Positions 53,674 to 63,217 of a stretch of 64,000 nt of DNA are shown here, one piece after another; position 1 is the first letter of the stretch, and the number at the start of each line of letters is the position of its first letter. The notes beneath the pieces were generated by a model. That model did not search any database. It was given only the letters and a program-made list of their open reading frames with translations, and was not told where the DNA came from. This DNA comes from Distichodus sexfasciatus (taxonomy: Eukaryota > Chordata > Actinopteri > Characiformes > Distichodontidae): contig JAVGVS010000235.1 of NCBI GenBank assembly GCA_032718565.1, positions 611,501 to 675,500 on the forward strand, written 5' to 3'. The position numbers and the translations under genes are program-made.

Positions 53674-53797
53674 TCAGATATTACAGATTATGTTCTTATT
53701 TATCTCTGCAATTTATCATTTTTCATTTTTTTGCTTATGAACAGGGATGTTAATAATTCATGGCCTCTTTTTTGTCATACTTGTTTCTCGCATCTTT
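53674..53797 (+). repeat. Flanking paralogous segment B
   Basis: Second copy of the segment at 52235-52356 (TCAGATATTACAG, TGTTAATAATTCATGGCC, TTTTTTGTCATACTTG, GCATCTTT), in the same orientation, on the other side of the array. Confidence 0.75.
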
Positions 53798-54095
53798 GGC
53801 TTTTTACCGGCACCTGCCAACGCGCAGCTAATTTCTCGGTTTCGAGCGTATTTTCAGCTTGGCCGGTCACGTCGGCCGTTGCGATTAGCGTGCAGACGAG
53901 GCCTGAAAGCGTTAGCTTTAGCATCAAGGAAGCGATAATCCAAACGTGTGAAATGAGGCCTGGTGCAGAAGAGCTGGCTTAACTAATCAGCACATTAGCA
54001 GGCGGCGGCTGCAGGTGATCCGTCAGCGCTACAACACTCACCGCCACTCCGGACGCTATCTCCCCCCAACACCTGCAGCTCTACTGCCTTGTCTG
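53798..54095. promoter_or_regulatory. Single-copy block, candidate conserved enhancer
   Basis: Sequence of balanced composition with CAGCTAATTTCTCGG, GTTGCGATTAGCG, AGCGATAATCCAAACG, CTTAACTAATCAGCACATTA and CAGGTGATCC words. A 150-codon frame enters from the pyrimidine array and is not protein-like. Confidence 0.4.
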
Positions 54096-54830
54096 CACTC
54101 CACTACCACGTTCCCCCGTTCCTCCGGTTCTTTTCCCCATTTCTCCAGTGCTCCCGTTTCATCCTCACCTACTATCTTTTCACATACTCTGTAGATGCTC
54201 TTCTTCACTCTCTCTTACTGCTGTTCTTTGTCTACTTTTCACTACTTATTTTCTGTTTTAACAGAATTCATCCTCTTCTCTTTTCATCTCTCCTATTTTT
54301 TTCTTTTCCCCATCCACTCTTCTGTTCTTTCCTCTCCTATTTTTTTGTTCTTTTCCCTCTACTTTTCCTCCTCTCACCAGTTGTCACCACTCGTCTTTTT
54401 TCTCCATCCACTCTTCTCTTCTCACTTTTCTCCTCTTTTTTTTTGACCATCCCTTCTTTTCTCTCTCTGATATTTTTGCTGTTCTCTTCTTGTTTTCTCT
54501 CATAATTTTCTCTTTGTATTGTTCTCTTTCCAATTTCTCTCTTCTTCTCCTCTACTCTCCTTTCACTGCTTGCCTTTTCTTGTCTCTTTTGTTCTCTTCT
54601 CTTGCTTTCTCTTCTAATTCCTCTCAGTCCTCTTTCCCGTTCTTCTTTTTTCTCATTCACTCTTCTGTTCTTTTCTGTTCTGTAGTCTCCCATGTTTTCC
54701 CTAAACTCTGCTCTTTTCAACATTTTTCTACTCTCCTTTGCTGACTATTTGTCTTTTTCCGATCTACTCTTCTCTTCTCTTCCCCCTTTCCTTCATTCAT
54801 CTATTCTCCTCTCTGTCCCCATCAGGCCAT
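54096..54830 (+). repeat. Polypyrimidine array, last segment
   Basis: CT-rich with repeated CCATCCACTCTTCT words (54310, 54409, and CATTCACTCTTCTG at 54654) and CTCCTATTTTTTT words. It ends the 46.67-54.83 kb series. Confidence 0.85.
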
Positions 54831-55170
54831 GACTTGCCCCCTGCATTAGTCCATGCACCGTGTTCATATTTATGTATGCAGGAAAAGGTGAAAGGAGCCA
54901 CTCCACTGTGGGCTTTATTGACTAGGCATTAAGGTGACATTACCAGGTGATAGTGGAGTTATTTATGAGAAGGGGAGGAAGCACACTGGGGACCAAAGAG
55001 GCTCATACAACGGTCCAGCCCTCTTGTGTTCCTACGTCATTGGCCTTCGACTCCGCGGCCCGAAAACGAGCGGCAGATTTATGTATAACGGTATTTATGG
55101 CGACTGGCAGGTCAAACGTCGAGCCGCTTATTTGCCACCTTGCTGCCACGACTGCGTCCATGAAACCTCA
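54831..55170. promoter_or_regulatory. Single-copy block, strong candidate enhancer
   Basis: Words include CTGCATTAGTCC, TTTATTGACTAGGCATTAAGG, CATTACCAGGTGATAG, GAGTTATTTATGAG, GATTTATGTATAACGG and TATTTATGGCG: forkhead/homeodomain-type words in undecayed sequence. Two overlapping frames (83 and 85 codons) lack domains. Confidence 0.4.
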
Positions 55171-55439
55171 AGGCTATGCACATGAGTTGCGAATGTTGAA
55201 ATAAAGCAAAAAATGGTGGCTTGGACCCTTGACCCTCACTTGAAGCATTGGACGTTTTGTAGAGGACGAGTTGAAATGTCTGAATATGAAAACATTGTGA
55301 TGAATTATGCATCCAACTCTAGTGGCATGAGTTAGGAATTTCACGGCCGAGTGTCTGCACTTTCTATGCTTTTTTGCGATGTACGGATGCGATAGTTCTG
55401 CCAATGCCGTATCCAGAAGAATTCTTAATCGAGCTTTAT

Positions 55440-56340
55440 GGATTTGTAGACTGAGCCGGACTGTTTCCCCCCACCCTGCTCTCTCTAGCCAAACGAAATG
55501 GGCGTAGCTCGATACATCCGCCTGGCCTAATTATCATTTCCTCACTCGGAGGCACCGCCCACAGAGAGAGTGTTCTTTGGGAGATCTGGCTTTTCGTCGG
55601 CTGATGATTCATGCGCCAGGGAAATTGCGTGCCGTGTTTACAGCCGTGTAAACAGCCAAAGTGCTCGCTGACGAAAAGGAGAGGCCGCACCAAGATCGAT
55701 GCCCAGCCGGGAGAGGAGGGGGAACTTCGTTTGCCGAATTCTTAGTTTATTTCGCGTTACTTATTACAATCACAGCTGCTCGTACCGAAAGTCTCGCCCA
55801 GATTTATTCACCTCTCCTGTTTACGCAGGCACCGGCCAAGCCGACCGCATAAAAATGAGTAACGGTCGAAAGCACTTTGCAAAATAAAACAAAATTCCTC
55901 GCCGCCCGCACAAAGCGGGAACCGGCCGGCGGCCCCTAGGTTTTTAAAGGTCCGAAGAGGAGCCAATGTTGCCATGCTGTGTCAAAATAGACGAGCACAC
56001 AGTTGAGGAAGTGTGTGAAAACCCAAATGCAAACACGCCCTCGCTCAACCTCTACCCTCTGGCAATTTCGCTCAAAAAAACACACATACACACGCTTCAC
56101 CTAGGCAAAGCCATCTCTCTCTCCGCAGCAAACCAGGTCAACAAACAAAAAGCAATTATGTTGGGCAGCTGCCGCCTGGGAGTGGGTAATTACAGCGCGG
56201 TGTGGACAGCTTCATTCTAAACAGGTACTAAAAGCGTCATTAATCATCGCTGCGGTGACGCCCCGATCCGTCGGTGCTCACGTGACTGGCCGCCGGTCGC
56301 GTAGAAGGTGGGATTTGTGGGGGGTGGATGAGGTGGGAGG
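55440..56340. promoter_or_regulatory. CpG-rich single-copy region, candidate enhancer cluster
   Basis: Includes GGCCTAATTATCATTTCC (55525), GGCTGATGATTCATGC, a forkhead pair (55635-55654), GGTAATTACAGCG and GTCATTAATCATCGC (56236). CpG is frequent throughout. The short frames on both strands are shadows of each other. Confidence 0.4.
55635..55654. promoter_or_regulatory. Inverted forkhead-site pair
   Basis: TGTTTAC (55635-55641) and GTAAACA (55648-55654) are perfect forkhead (FOX) core motifs in inverted orientation with a 6-bp spacer. Some FOX proteins bind such sites as dimers. Confidence 0.5.
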
Positions 56341-56499
56341 GGTGCTTCGATGCGTGCCGTCGCACGATTGGCTGGCGGCAGAAGTCCTTGCCGAGGTCAG
56401 CCAGTCAGCTCAACTGACCTGCCAGTGACCTTGTATCACTTGACCTCCACGGGGCTGGAGGTCACGCCTCGATATCAGTCCGGGCGAACACGGAGAAAG

Positions 56500-56600
56500 G
56501 GAGGGAGGGAGGGAGGGGAAGACGAATGGTGAGGGATGGCACGGTGGAGGGATGAATGCGAAAGAGAGAGACAGAGAGAGAGGGAGAGGGTGGGAGGGGG
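56500..56600. repeat. GGGA/GA-rich purine tract
   Basis: (GGGA)n at 56498-56520 and GAGAGA runs at 56562-56590. Confidence 0.88.
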
Positions 56601-57269
56601 TATGGATGAAAAATAAAAACGCTGGCTTGATGGAGCATCTGGGTCCTCCTTTATGCACTTGACTGGCCGGTGGTAAATGAAGAATGGGAAAAAGAATGAA
56701 ACGAAGGAATGGAGATGGTTATTGGATGTCCGCGTCCTGCCCGAAGATGCTGGCGAGGGGCCGAAACGCACTTGCAACTCTAGGGTTGTCACTGTTTTAG
56801 ATTCTCATTTACTCACTCACTTATCTTAACCCTAACCCTAGAAAGTGGATGCTTGAATATGGTCATCGCTTTCTGGAGAAAGCATGCTAAAACTTGACAT
56901 TGCATTTATGGAAAGCTTAGTAATTCCCTTCGAGTTATCTCAAAAAATAAGCCAAAATTTGTAACTGGAGTTACTACTGTTAAAGGGATTCACAGCAAAC
57001 GTCAATGCTATTAAACTTGCCATTCTCATCCCAGGTGTGATATTTTTGAAGCCGTCAGAGAAAGTGGCCTGGGTGTAGACTCTCACTCTCTCTTTCTTTC
57101 TCTCACTCTCTCTCCATGGGGAAGAAAGAACAGAGATGGAGGGTGTATGGCACTAATGGCTGCACAGAGACTCGATTTGGGAAAGTTCATGAACTGGGGC
57201 TTCTATTCAGCGCCTGGGCAAGATTGACGAATGGTGCACAATGACTTATCTGAAAGACAGGCAGAGAGT

Positions 57270-57347
57270 ATCCTCACACACACATACCCACCCACATACA
57301 CACACACCAACACACACACTTCACCCCCCCTCCTCCTTTCTCTCCCT

Positions 57348-57386
<39 letters not shown>
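57270..57386. repeat. CA-rich then (CT)n microsatellite
   Basis: Interrupted CACACA to 57320, a C/T transition, then about sixteen CT copies to 57386. Confidence 0.93.
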
Positions 57387-57389
<3 letters not shown>

Positions 57390-57439
57390 TCTCCTCTCTA
57401 CCCTTTTCCCCACCTTCCCAATCCCCCCTTTACCCCCTC

Positions 57440-57960
57440 TCCATATGGCTGGTGCACGGGTTGCCGTGGCAACCGCACCCAGGGCAAGCTCGGGGTGGAG
57501 GCGAGGGAACGGAGATGGTCGACCTCAGACAAAATAACGCAAAATGGGGGAAAACCCGAAGCCGGAAAGTGCGGAAAGCGCACTCTTTTGCTGTTTATTT
57601 AACACTATGCATCAAAAGAATGAAAAAGGCAAACGTAGTTCATCGTCGACCGAAAAAATCTGACGAATCAGCCTAAAAAACCCAACATATGCACAGTTTT
57701 CACCCCCAAAAACGTTATCCCGCCCGTCTTGTTAATTTAAGGTCACCCTTTTGCAGTCTTGTTAATTCTGCCGACTCAAATCGACCGGGTCGCTTTCTGC
57801 CGAGTCGGCAGACTTCACCATTTTCTTTTACCTTCCCCCAATATGCAAGTTCCCAAAGGGCAAGCCGAACCGCACGAGTCGGCAGAGCCACGCTATAGAG
57901 GTCGGCGCCGTTTCCCAGAATTCCCCTCGGCGGAAGGCCACCTTCATTTTTAGCTCAATA
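57440..57960. promoter_or_regulatory. CpG-containing block with repeated CTGCCGACTC words
   Basis: CTGCCGACTC (57768) and its inverse GAGTCGGCAG (57802 and 57876) occur three times in 120 bp. 57797-57811 is a 7+1+7 palindrome, CTGCCGA-G-TCGGCAG. GTCTTGTTAATT is directly repeated 31 bp apart (57726, 57757), and GGTTGCCGTGGCAACC at 57459-57474 is a perfect 16-bp palindrome of the RFX X-box type. No gene. Confidence 0.4.
57459..57474. promoter_or_regulatory. RFX X-box-like palindrome
   Basis: GGTTGCCGTGGCAACC: arms GGTTGCC and GGCAACC around two bases. RFX-family factors bind imperfect palindromes of this GTTGCC/GGCAAC form, often in ciliary gene promoters. Confidence 0.5.
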
Positions 57961-58139
57961 TGCCGAGATCACATATTTGCAAAAAAACCCAAACAACTCC
58001 CCCCAACACCCCCCCCCCCCAAAAAATGTAACCTTGACACAGTTTTTACCCCTCTTATTCACCCCCTTTCCTCCTCCTTTCCATACCTCCTCTCCCTCTC
58101 ATTCTCTCACTATCTGTCCAACCCTGGAGCCCATTTTCT

Positions 58140-59335
58140 TCCCTGAGCCTAGAAGTGCTGAGTGCTGCTGTTTACTGTGCACACAACATTTTCGCTGAGG
58201 CTGTAAGCTGTCCCTAAACATCTGTTCTCAGGAGCCGTGTAAAGGAGAGGAGAGACGAGGGCTAGCAGCCGCTGCCGTGGTGGTGACCGTTAGCATGTGT
58301 GTCGTGCTGATGGTGTCTGCGACTACCCGGCATGCTTTGCGAGGGCCTCTGACAACATACAAATGGCCGGCAATTCTTCACAGACGTGACTTAGGAGAAG
58401 GCCGGAGGGAGAGAGAAACCATGGGTTGTGTGGGGAGTGAGGAAGTTAGCTAAAGATGCCAGATAGAAAGAGAGAGAATAAGAGAGAGAGATTATGCGAT
58501 GAAGAGATAGTCAGAATGTGGGTAAAAACATGCATGTAGCAGCGAGCGGCCGTTTTTTAAAAAGCGACCCTCCCTCCCATGGTGAAACATAGGCAGGTTT
58601 TGGCTAAAGTGACAGCTAATGTAGAAGTATTTTATTGACTCCACACTTTCACTTCTCCCCCTATATTTCTGTCATTTGTCGGCGAGTTTCAGGTAAAAAC
58701 GGTTAAGATTTCATCAGGAACAGAAGCTATGTTGAATCACAATCAATCACCGTTTTACTGCCCTGGCTCTTGCCATTACACTTTCACACTTTCCTTTCAT
58801 GCCCCCCTCTCTAGTTTAGCTCTGTCTCTGATGAGCCTCAAATGTCTTTAACTGATATGGCACATTATGTAGACAATCACGAATCATAACAGTGTCTAAA
58901 CACTGTCGCAGCATTGCTGGATGGAGTTTTGTTCTAAGAAGAAGAAAAAAATGCAAATGTACATGCCATTGCCCTTTTCACCCTTGAAAATGCGTTCACT
59001 CACAGTTTTTCGGGGGCCTGGAAACAAAACAGCACAGACACTGTCGGAGAATTAATGGCTAATGTTAAATAGATGAGACCTTAATGAGGTCAGACTTCAT
59101 ATGCAATAAAAACTTGTATAAACATTGCAGCCAACATAGCAAGAATGTTCTTTCCCGTACAAGACCTTACCTGTCTTTTCATGCATTTACATTTATTTAT
59201 TTACATATCCCGCTTTTGCATGTATTTGTTTTTCGAGCTGCAGCTGAAAGCTTTTTGGCCGGTGTTGCTGTGCACGTTGCCACGTTGAAGAAAGTGACGA
59301 GTTGAACACAGATCTGTTGCTATATGGATTTTTTT
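58140..59335. promoter_or_regulatory. Single-copy region, candidate regulatory DNA
   Basis: Mixed CpG-containing (58.2-58.6 kb) and AT-rich sequence with CACAATCAATCACCG, AATTAATGGCTAATG and CTTCATATGCAATAAAA. A small hairpin-capable palindrome, ACAGTGT-CTAA-ACACTGT, lies at 58889-58906. No protein-like frame. Confidence 0.3.
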
Positions 59336-59429
59336 TCACATATGAGCAAGTGATAATTAGCAAAGCTTTTTGCACCACTCAATGGATGGAAATAGGTCTT
59401 TGTTTGACCTGCAGTAATAGTAACATTTT

Positions 59430-60240
59430 TTATATTATTGACCCTCATTCACCAATAAAAGTTGTTTTATTTGTTCTTGACATTTAATTTTATATGACTG
59501 TAGAAAGCCCTATAAGCTTTTTTTTTGCTTTCACCAAAATTAGTGTGAGAGTTGTAGGTTCTGTTCTTCTCTAGGAACACATCTGAAATAAGAAAACATT
59601 TGTGAATGTCAGAATCTTCTTGAAAACTCTGAAGAACAAATTTCTTCTTTAGAAAGGTGGGTGAATGAGGTCCATTGTTTGTGGATGAGTAATTTTTCCT
59701 TAAAAAGGTGCTGTTTTTTGTTACATTACTGTGTCTCCAATAGTATGCATATAATAATGCTGTAATGCTGAAAGTCTATACATTTATATGCCAATGTACA
59801 GCTCTAATAATTTTACTTATATTAATATTTTTGTCTTTTCCTTAATTTATTTAGAAAGTTAAGACATTTAATAATATAATGTAATATAACTGAAAGAAAG
59901 TGTTGGTGAATGTAAGGATACTGTTTTAAGAACAAATTACTTCAGTTACTTTAATTACAACAAATTACTGGTGAATGAGGCCCATTGTTTGTAGTTGAGT
60001 GATTTCTCTAAAAATGATTTTGGTAAATATTTCTCCAGCTCCAAAAATATGCCCTGTAACATACTTATAATAACCTTGTAATGATGAATTTTAGTTAATC
60101 GTTACAACTCTAAATACCTTTATTTGCCGGTGTACAGCACTAATTAATGCCGTTATATTATTCTTTTTTTCTCAGCCATTTAAAAAAAAAATTTAAATAA
60201 AGAAAGTTTGAGGTATTATTTCTCCTTGAGTAGCCTACTC
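59430..60240. mobile_element. Duplicated MITE-like complex with inverted ends
   Basis: GACCCTCATTCACCAATAAA (59440) is the inverse of GGTGAATGAGGTCCATTG (59660) and of GGTGAATGAGGCCCATTG (59970). The region 59661-59970 is repeated downstream with a 310-bp offset: GAATGAGG, CATTGTTTGT, GAGTRATTT, ATATGCC-type and TGTACAGC words in order. This looks like a short inverted-repeat element followed by a tandem partial copy. The superfamily is unknown. Confidence 0.55.
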
Positions 60241-60249
60241 AAACAACCC

Positions 60250-60640
60250 AAAGACTATATGGTCGGATTGTATGCAAATGTCACTGTCTGACAGTGAAAA
60301 GTTTGGAGTGTGGAGCCATTCTTGCTCACTCAGACGCATCTGTTGCTTAGTGCGCTAATAAAAGAAGTAGAAGGAGCAGTGCATTAGTTCAGTCATCAGC
60401 AGCCGATTGCAAACTGGAGGTAATGGCGTCTGCTCTCAATTAGTGCGCAGAGAGCAGCAGTGCGGTGAGGATTATACGGCGAAGTTCCATCTCCAAACCC
60501 GCATCCCGACGCGCCAAAACGGGCATTAAGGCTCAGCAAGCGCCTGTAACGGGGACGAGACGCGTCCTGAGAGCAGCCATCTAGTCGTGTAGGTGAAACC
60601 TAATGGACTCTTCTGGCAGGACGAGAGAACTTTCTGGAGC
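60250..60640. promoter_or_regulatory. Single-copy block, strong candidate enhancer
   Basis: The octamer ATGCAAAT (60272-60279) is followed immediately by the perfect palindrome TCACTGTC-T-GACAGTGA (60281-60297) containing a MEIS/TGIF-like TGACAG. Then come GCGCTAATAAAAG, GCATTAGTTCAG, GGAGGTAATGGCG and CTCAATTAGTGCGC. No coding signs. Confidence 0.4.
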
Positions 60641-60738
60641 TCTTTAAAAATGACACAGGTCTGGAAGAAGTGTCGAAAAGACATGAAGCAAAACTGCTTT
60701 TTATTAGGGGCATTAAAACTTTACTGTAAAAACAAAAG

Positions 60739-60760
60739 CATATATATATATATATATGTA

Positions 60761-60829
<69 letters not shown>

Positions 60830-60848
60830 TATGTATTTATGTAAATGT

Positions 60849-60932
<84 letters not shown>

Positions 60933-60933
60933 A
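60739..60933. repeat. Long (TA)n tract with interruptions
   Basis: Three TA blocks separated by GTATTTAA, GTATTTATGTAAATGT and similar short strings, about 195 bp in all. Confidence 0.96.
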
Positions 60934-60985
60934 TTTTAATTCTATAACGTGTAGTATTTCAAAGATTTGTTGGTTGTAAATACAC

Positions 60986-61021
<36 letters not shown>
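60986..61021. repeat. (TAA)n microsatellite
   Basis: Twelve TAA copies. Confidence 0.96.
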
Positions 61022-61189
61022 TTATAAAATTCATATATGTTCAAGATAGCTCAATTACGCACTCTTTAAAAAGCTAGCTCAGTAATTTTGGTTCAACTTG
61101 ACTTTTTTTGACACTTCTGTTAGTGTGTAACTTTAGCTACGTACAACCTAGTTCAAGACTAGTTGTTGATTAAAGACAAGCTTTACAGG

Positions 61190-61275
61190 TTTGCAAAGCA
61201 ATAATGGACTACAAAGCACTCAAATACGACACTCTGAATAAGAGCATCTGCTAAAATGGTGCAAATATAAATGTT
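61190..61275 (+). mobile_element. Retroposon 3' tail fragment
   Basis: CTGAATAAGAGCATCTGCTAA followed by ATGGTGCAAATATAAATG is the GGATAAGAGCGTCTGCTAAATG-type ending common to fish retroposons. It is followed 40 bp later by a (TTA)n expansion. Confidence 0.65.
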
Positions 61276-61309
61276 AATTCATTAGCTTTTTTTCAGTCCG
61301 TAATACACT

Positions 61310-61311
<2 letters not shown>

Positions 61312-61345
<34 letters not shown>

Positions 61346-61391
61346 TATTATTATTATTATTATTATATTATTATATATTATTATTATTATT
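61312..61391. repeat. (TTA)n microsatellite
   Basis: About 25 copies with ATA slips. Confidence 0.96.
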
Positions 61392-61479
61392 CCTCAGCAG
61401 ATACAACGCAGCATTAAGTATTTGCAAAGACCGTGCCTATAGTGTACAAACACCATTTCATGAACATTGAAAGAACAAC

Positions 61480-61690
61480 TCAAATTAATTTATGTTGCCT
61501 TCTTGATGGGTGAGGTGCACTGATCGGTCAGTGCTGTCCCCCGGCAAAGCAGAGGTCAATAGGTTAAAGGTGAACTCTGGTGTAACTGCATACATTAGCA
61601 AGTCAAGACACGGCAGTCGGGTTTTGGCCTGCCTAATATGGCCAAACTGAACCAGGGACAATAATGAAAGCAAAAATGTTTATTGAAAAT
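61480..61690. promoter_or_regulatory. Single-copy block with a palindrome, candidate regulatory DNA
   Basis: GCACTGA-TCGG-TCAGTGC (61517-61534) is a 7-bp perfect inverted repeat with a 4-base loop, followed by GGTCAATAGGTTAAAGG and CCTAATATGGCC. Confidence 0.3.
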
Positions 61691-62179
61691 GTGCAAATTT
61701 AGACTGATTTAAAAGTTTCCAGAACATTTTCCTTTAACAACTCTTGTTTTGTATAGGCTGATTCTGAAGTACCTTATTTCTAAAACTTCATCCAACTGTT
61801 GCTTTATCAACAGCTGCTGTTCCAATCCAAACTAACCTTAATTAGCCTGTTCTTTGGGTATAGTACAGTATATTCATTGTTGTTCTAGTTGTGTATAATA
61901 TACGAAATATTAAATATCTTATAAACATGTTTACATCAATTTAAATACATAGACTGCTTTGACAGTTGGACATTCAAACCTTAAACATAAACAGAAAATA
62001 TTTAAATGAATACCAATCAAGACGAAACTTTACAGACAAATTGATCTCAAGCTGAACTAATGCCAAAGTGTCATAGCGCTGATCCGATAGAAATGAAACG
62101 AATAACAAAACCTGTTACACAATTTATGAGATAAGTTCGATCAAACGCATATCATTCCATTTTATTTGGCGGCGTCTCT
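61691..62179. other. AT-rich single-copy DNA
   Basis: No feature could be supported. Confidence 0.5.
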
Positions 62180-62400
62180 TTAGCTGTTTTAAATTACTTG
62201 AAATAGAATCCTGCGTAAAAGACTCAGCCTTCACTCGAAAGCCAGTCGCCTTAGAGCCCATCAGGCCAAATCAATTAAAAGTCAACATGCGTCACCAATC
62301 TGTCAATAAATCTATTACTTATAAGTCATGTAAAGCCACGTGTACTCACGAGATAATTTGAAAATTATCTGGTTTTGTTCTTGGCCGAAAAACTGCACAC
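62180..62400. promoter_or_regulatory. Single-copy block, candidate conserved enhancer
   Basis: GCCAAATCAATTAAAAGTCAA, CACCAATCTGTCAATAAATC (PBX/MEIS/HOX-like) and GTAAAGCCACGTG (E-box), then GATAATTTGAAAATTATC (62351-62368), a near-perfect palindrome. Confidence 0.4.
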
Positions 62401-62990
62401 AAAGAGAAAATGGCACAATAAAGAATGCCAATATTACAGAATAATCAAAAACATCCCCATTATATATGAAAATAAATGTGCAAGTGCTTATAGTGAGTTT
62501 ATTATATATTAATAATTAATTTTTCTATTTTTTCCTGAAATGATTCGTTAAATAATCTATTATCCGTCTCACACACACAAAAAAATAATTTTTAAAGGAA
62601 ACATTTATTTTTCACCCAACAAAAATTTATCACGTAATTATAGATATTGGGCATTTCATTATAAATATTACATAGAATTAATTACATAGTTTTTATGGAC
62701 AAGCTTTGTTTCCAAAGAGATTTATTCTCAACCTTATTTTTAAAGAGTGTACAGCTTTATAAAACATAGAAACAGGATCTAGATGTGTAGTCATTACGTT
62801 ATAACCGTCCAAATCAGTTATGAATACACTCACTTTTATTAGGAGCACATTTTGAGGACCAAAGGTAATGGTCGAGAGTCTGCTTCTACTTCATTCTTCT
62901 CTGGTGAGTTTTTTATCTTCCTGAAGTACACAGTCGCGCTTTGATGTCATCAGAATGAAAAGTTGGTATCGAAGAAGGTTCAACATGGCA
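62401..62990. other. AT-rich single-copy DNA
   Basis: No feature could be supported. Confidence 0.5.
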
Positions 62991-63140
62991 CCCGACTGAA
63001 TCTGTTCGGGGCAATAAATTGCTAGAAATACACTCGTAAGTGGAGGTAATTAGCACGCTGACAGCGTTTGGCCATTATTTAGAAAGACGAGGAGCAGCCA
63101 TCATCTCACAGCGTTCTTTATTTGCAGATAAAGCATCATA
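62991..63140. promoter_or_regulatory. Short single-copy block, candidate enhancer
   Basis: GGCAATAAATTGCTAG (palindromic GCAAT..ATTGC), GGAGGTAATTAGCACGCTG and TGGCCATTATTTAG: homeodomain- and MADS-like words. Confidence 0.35.
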
Positions 63141-63179
63141 GCGTGAAATTACATACATGCAATATGTAGGCCTAACTGT

Positions 63180-63217
63180 GTATGTGTGTGTGTGTGTGCG
63201 TGTGTGCGCGCGTGTGT
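63180..63217. repeat. (GT)n microsatellite with GC interruptions
   Basis: GT copies with GCGTG and GCGCGCG interruptions. Confidence 0.94.

Noticed and set aside
54337..54723. 128-codon Arg/Glu/Lys-rich frame that looks like a coiled coil
   Set aside because: It is the purine strand of a pyrimidine array; its charged helix-like appearance is compositional.
56826..56841. Telomere-like TAACCCTAACCCTA
   Set aside because: Only about two and a half units, consistent with chance or a minor interstitial trace.
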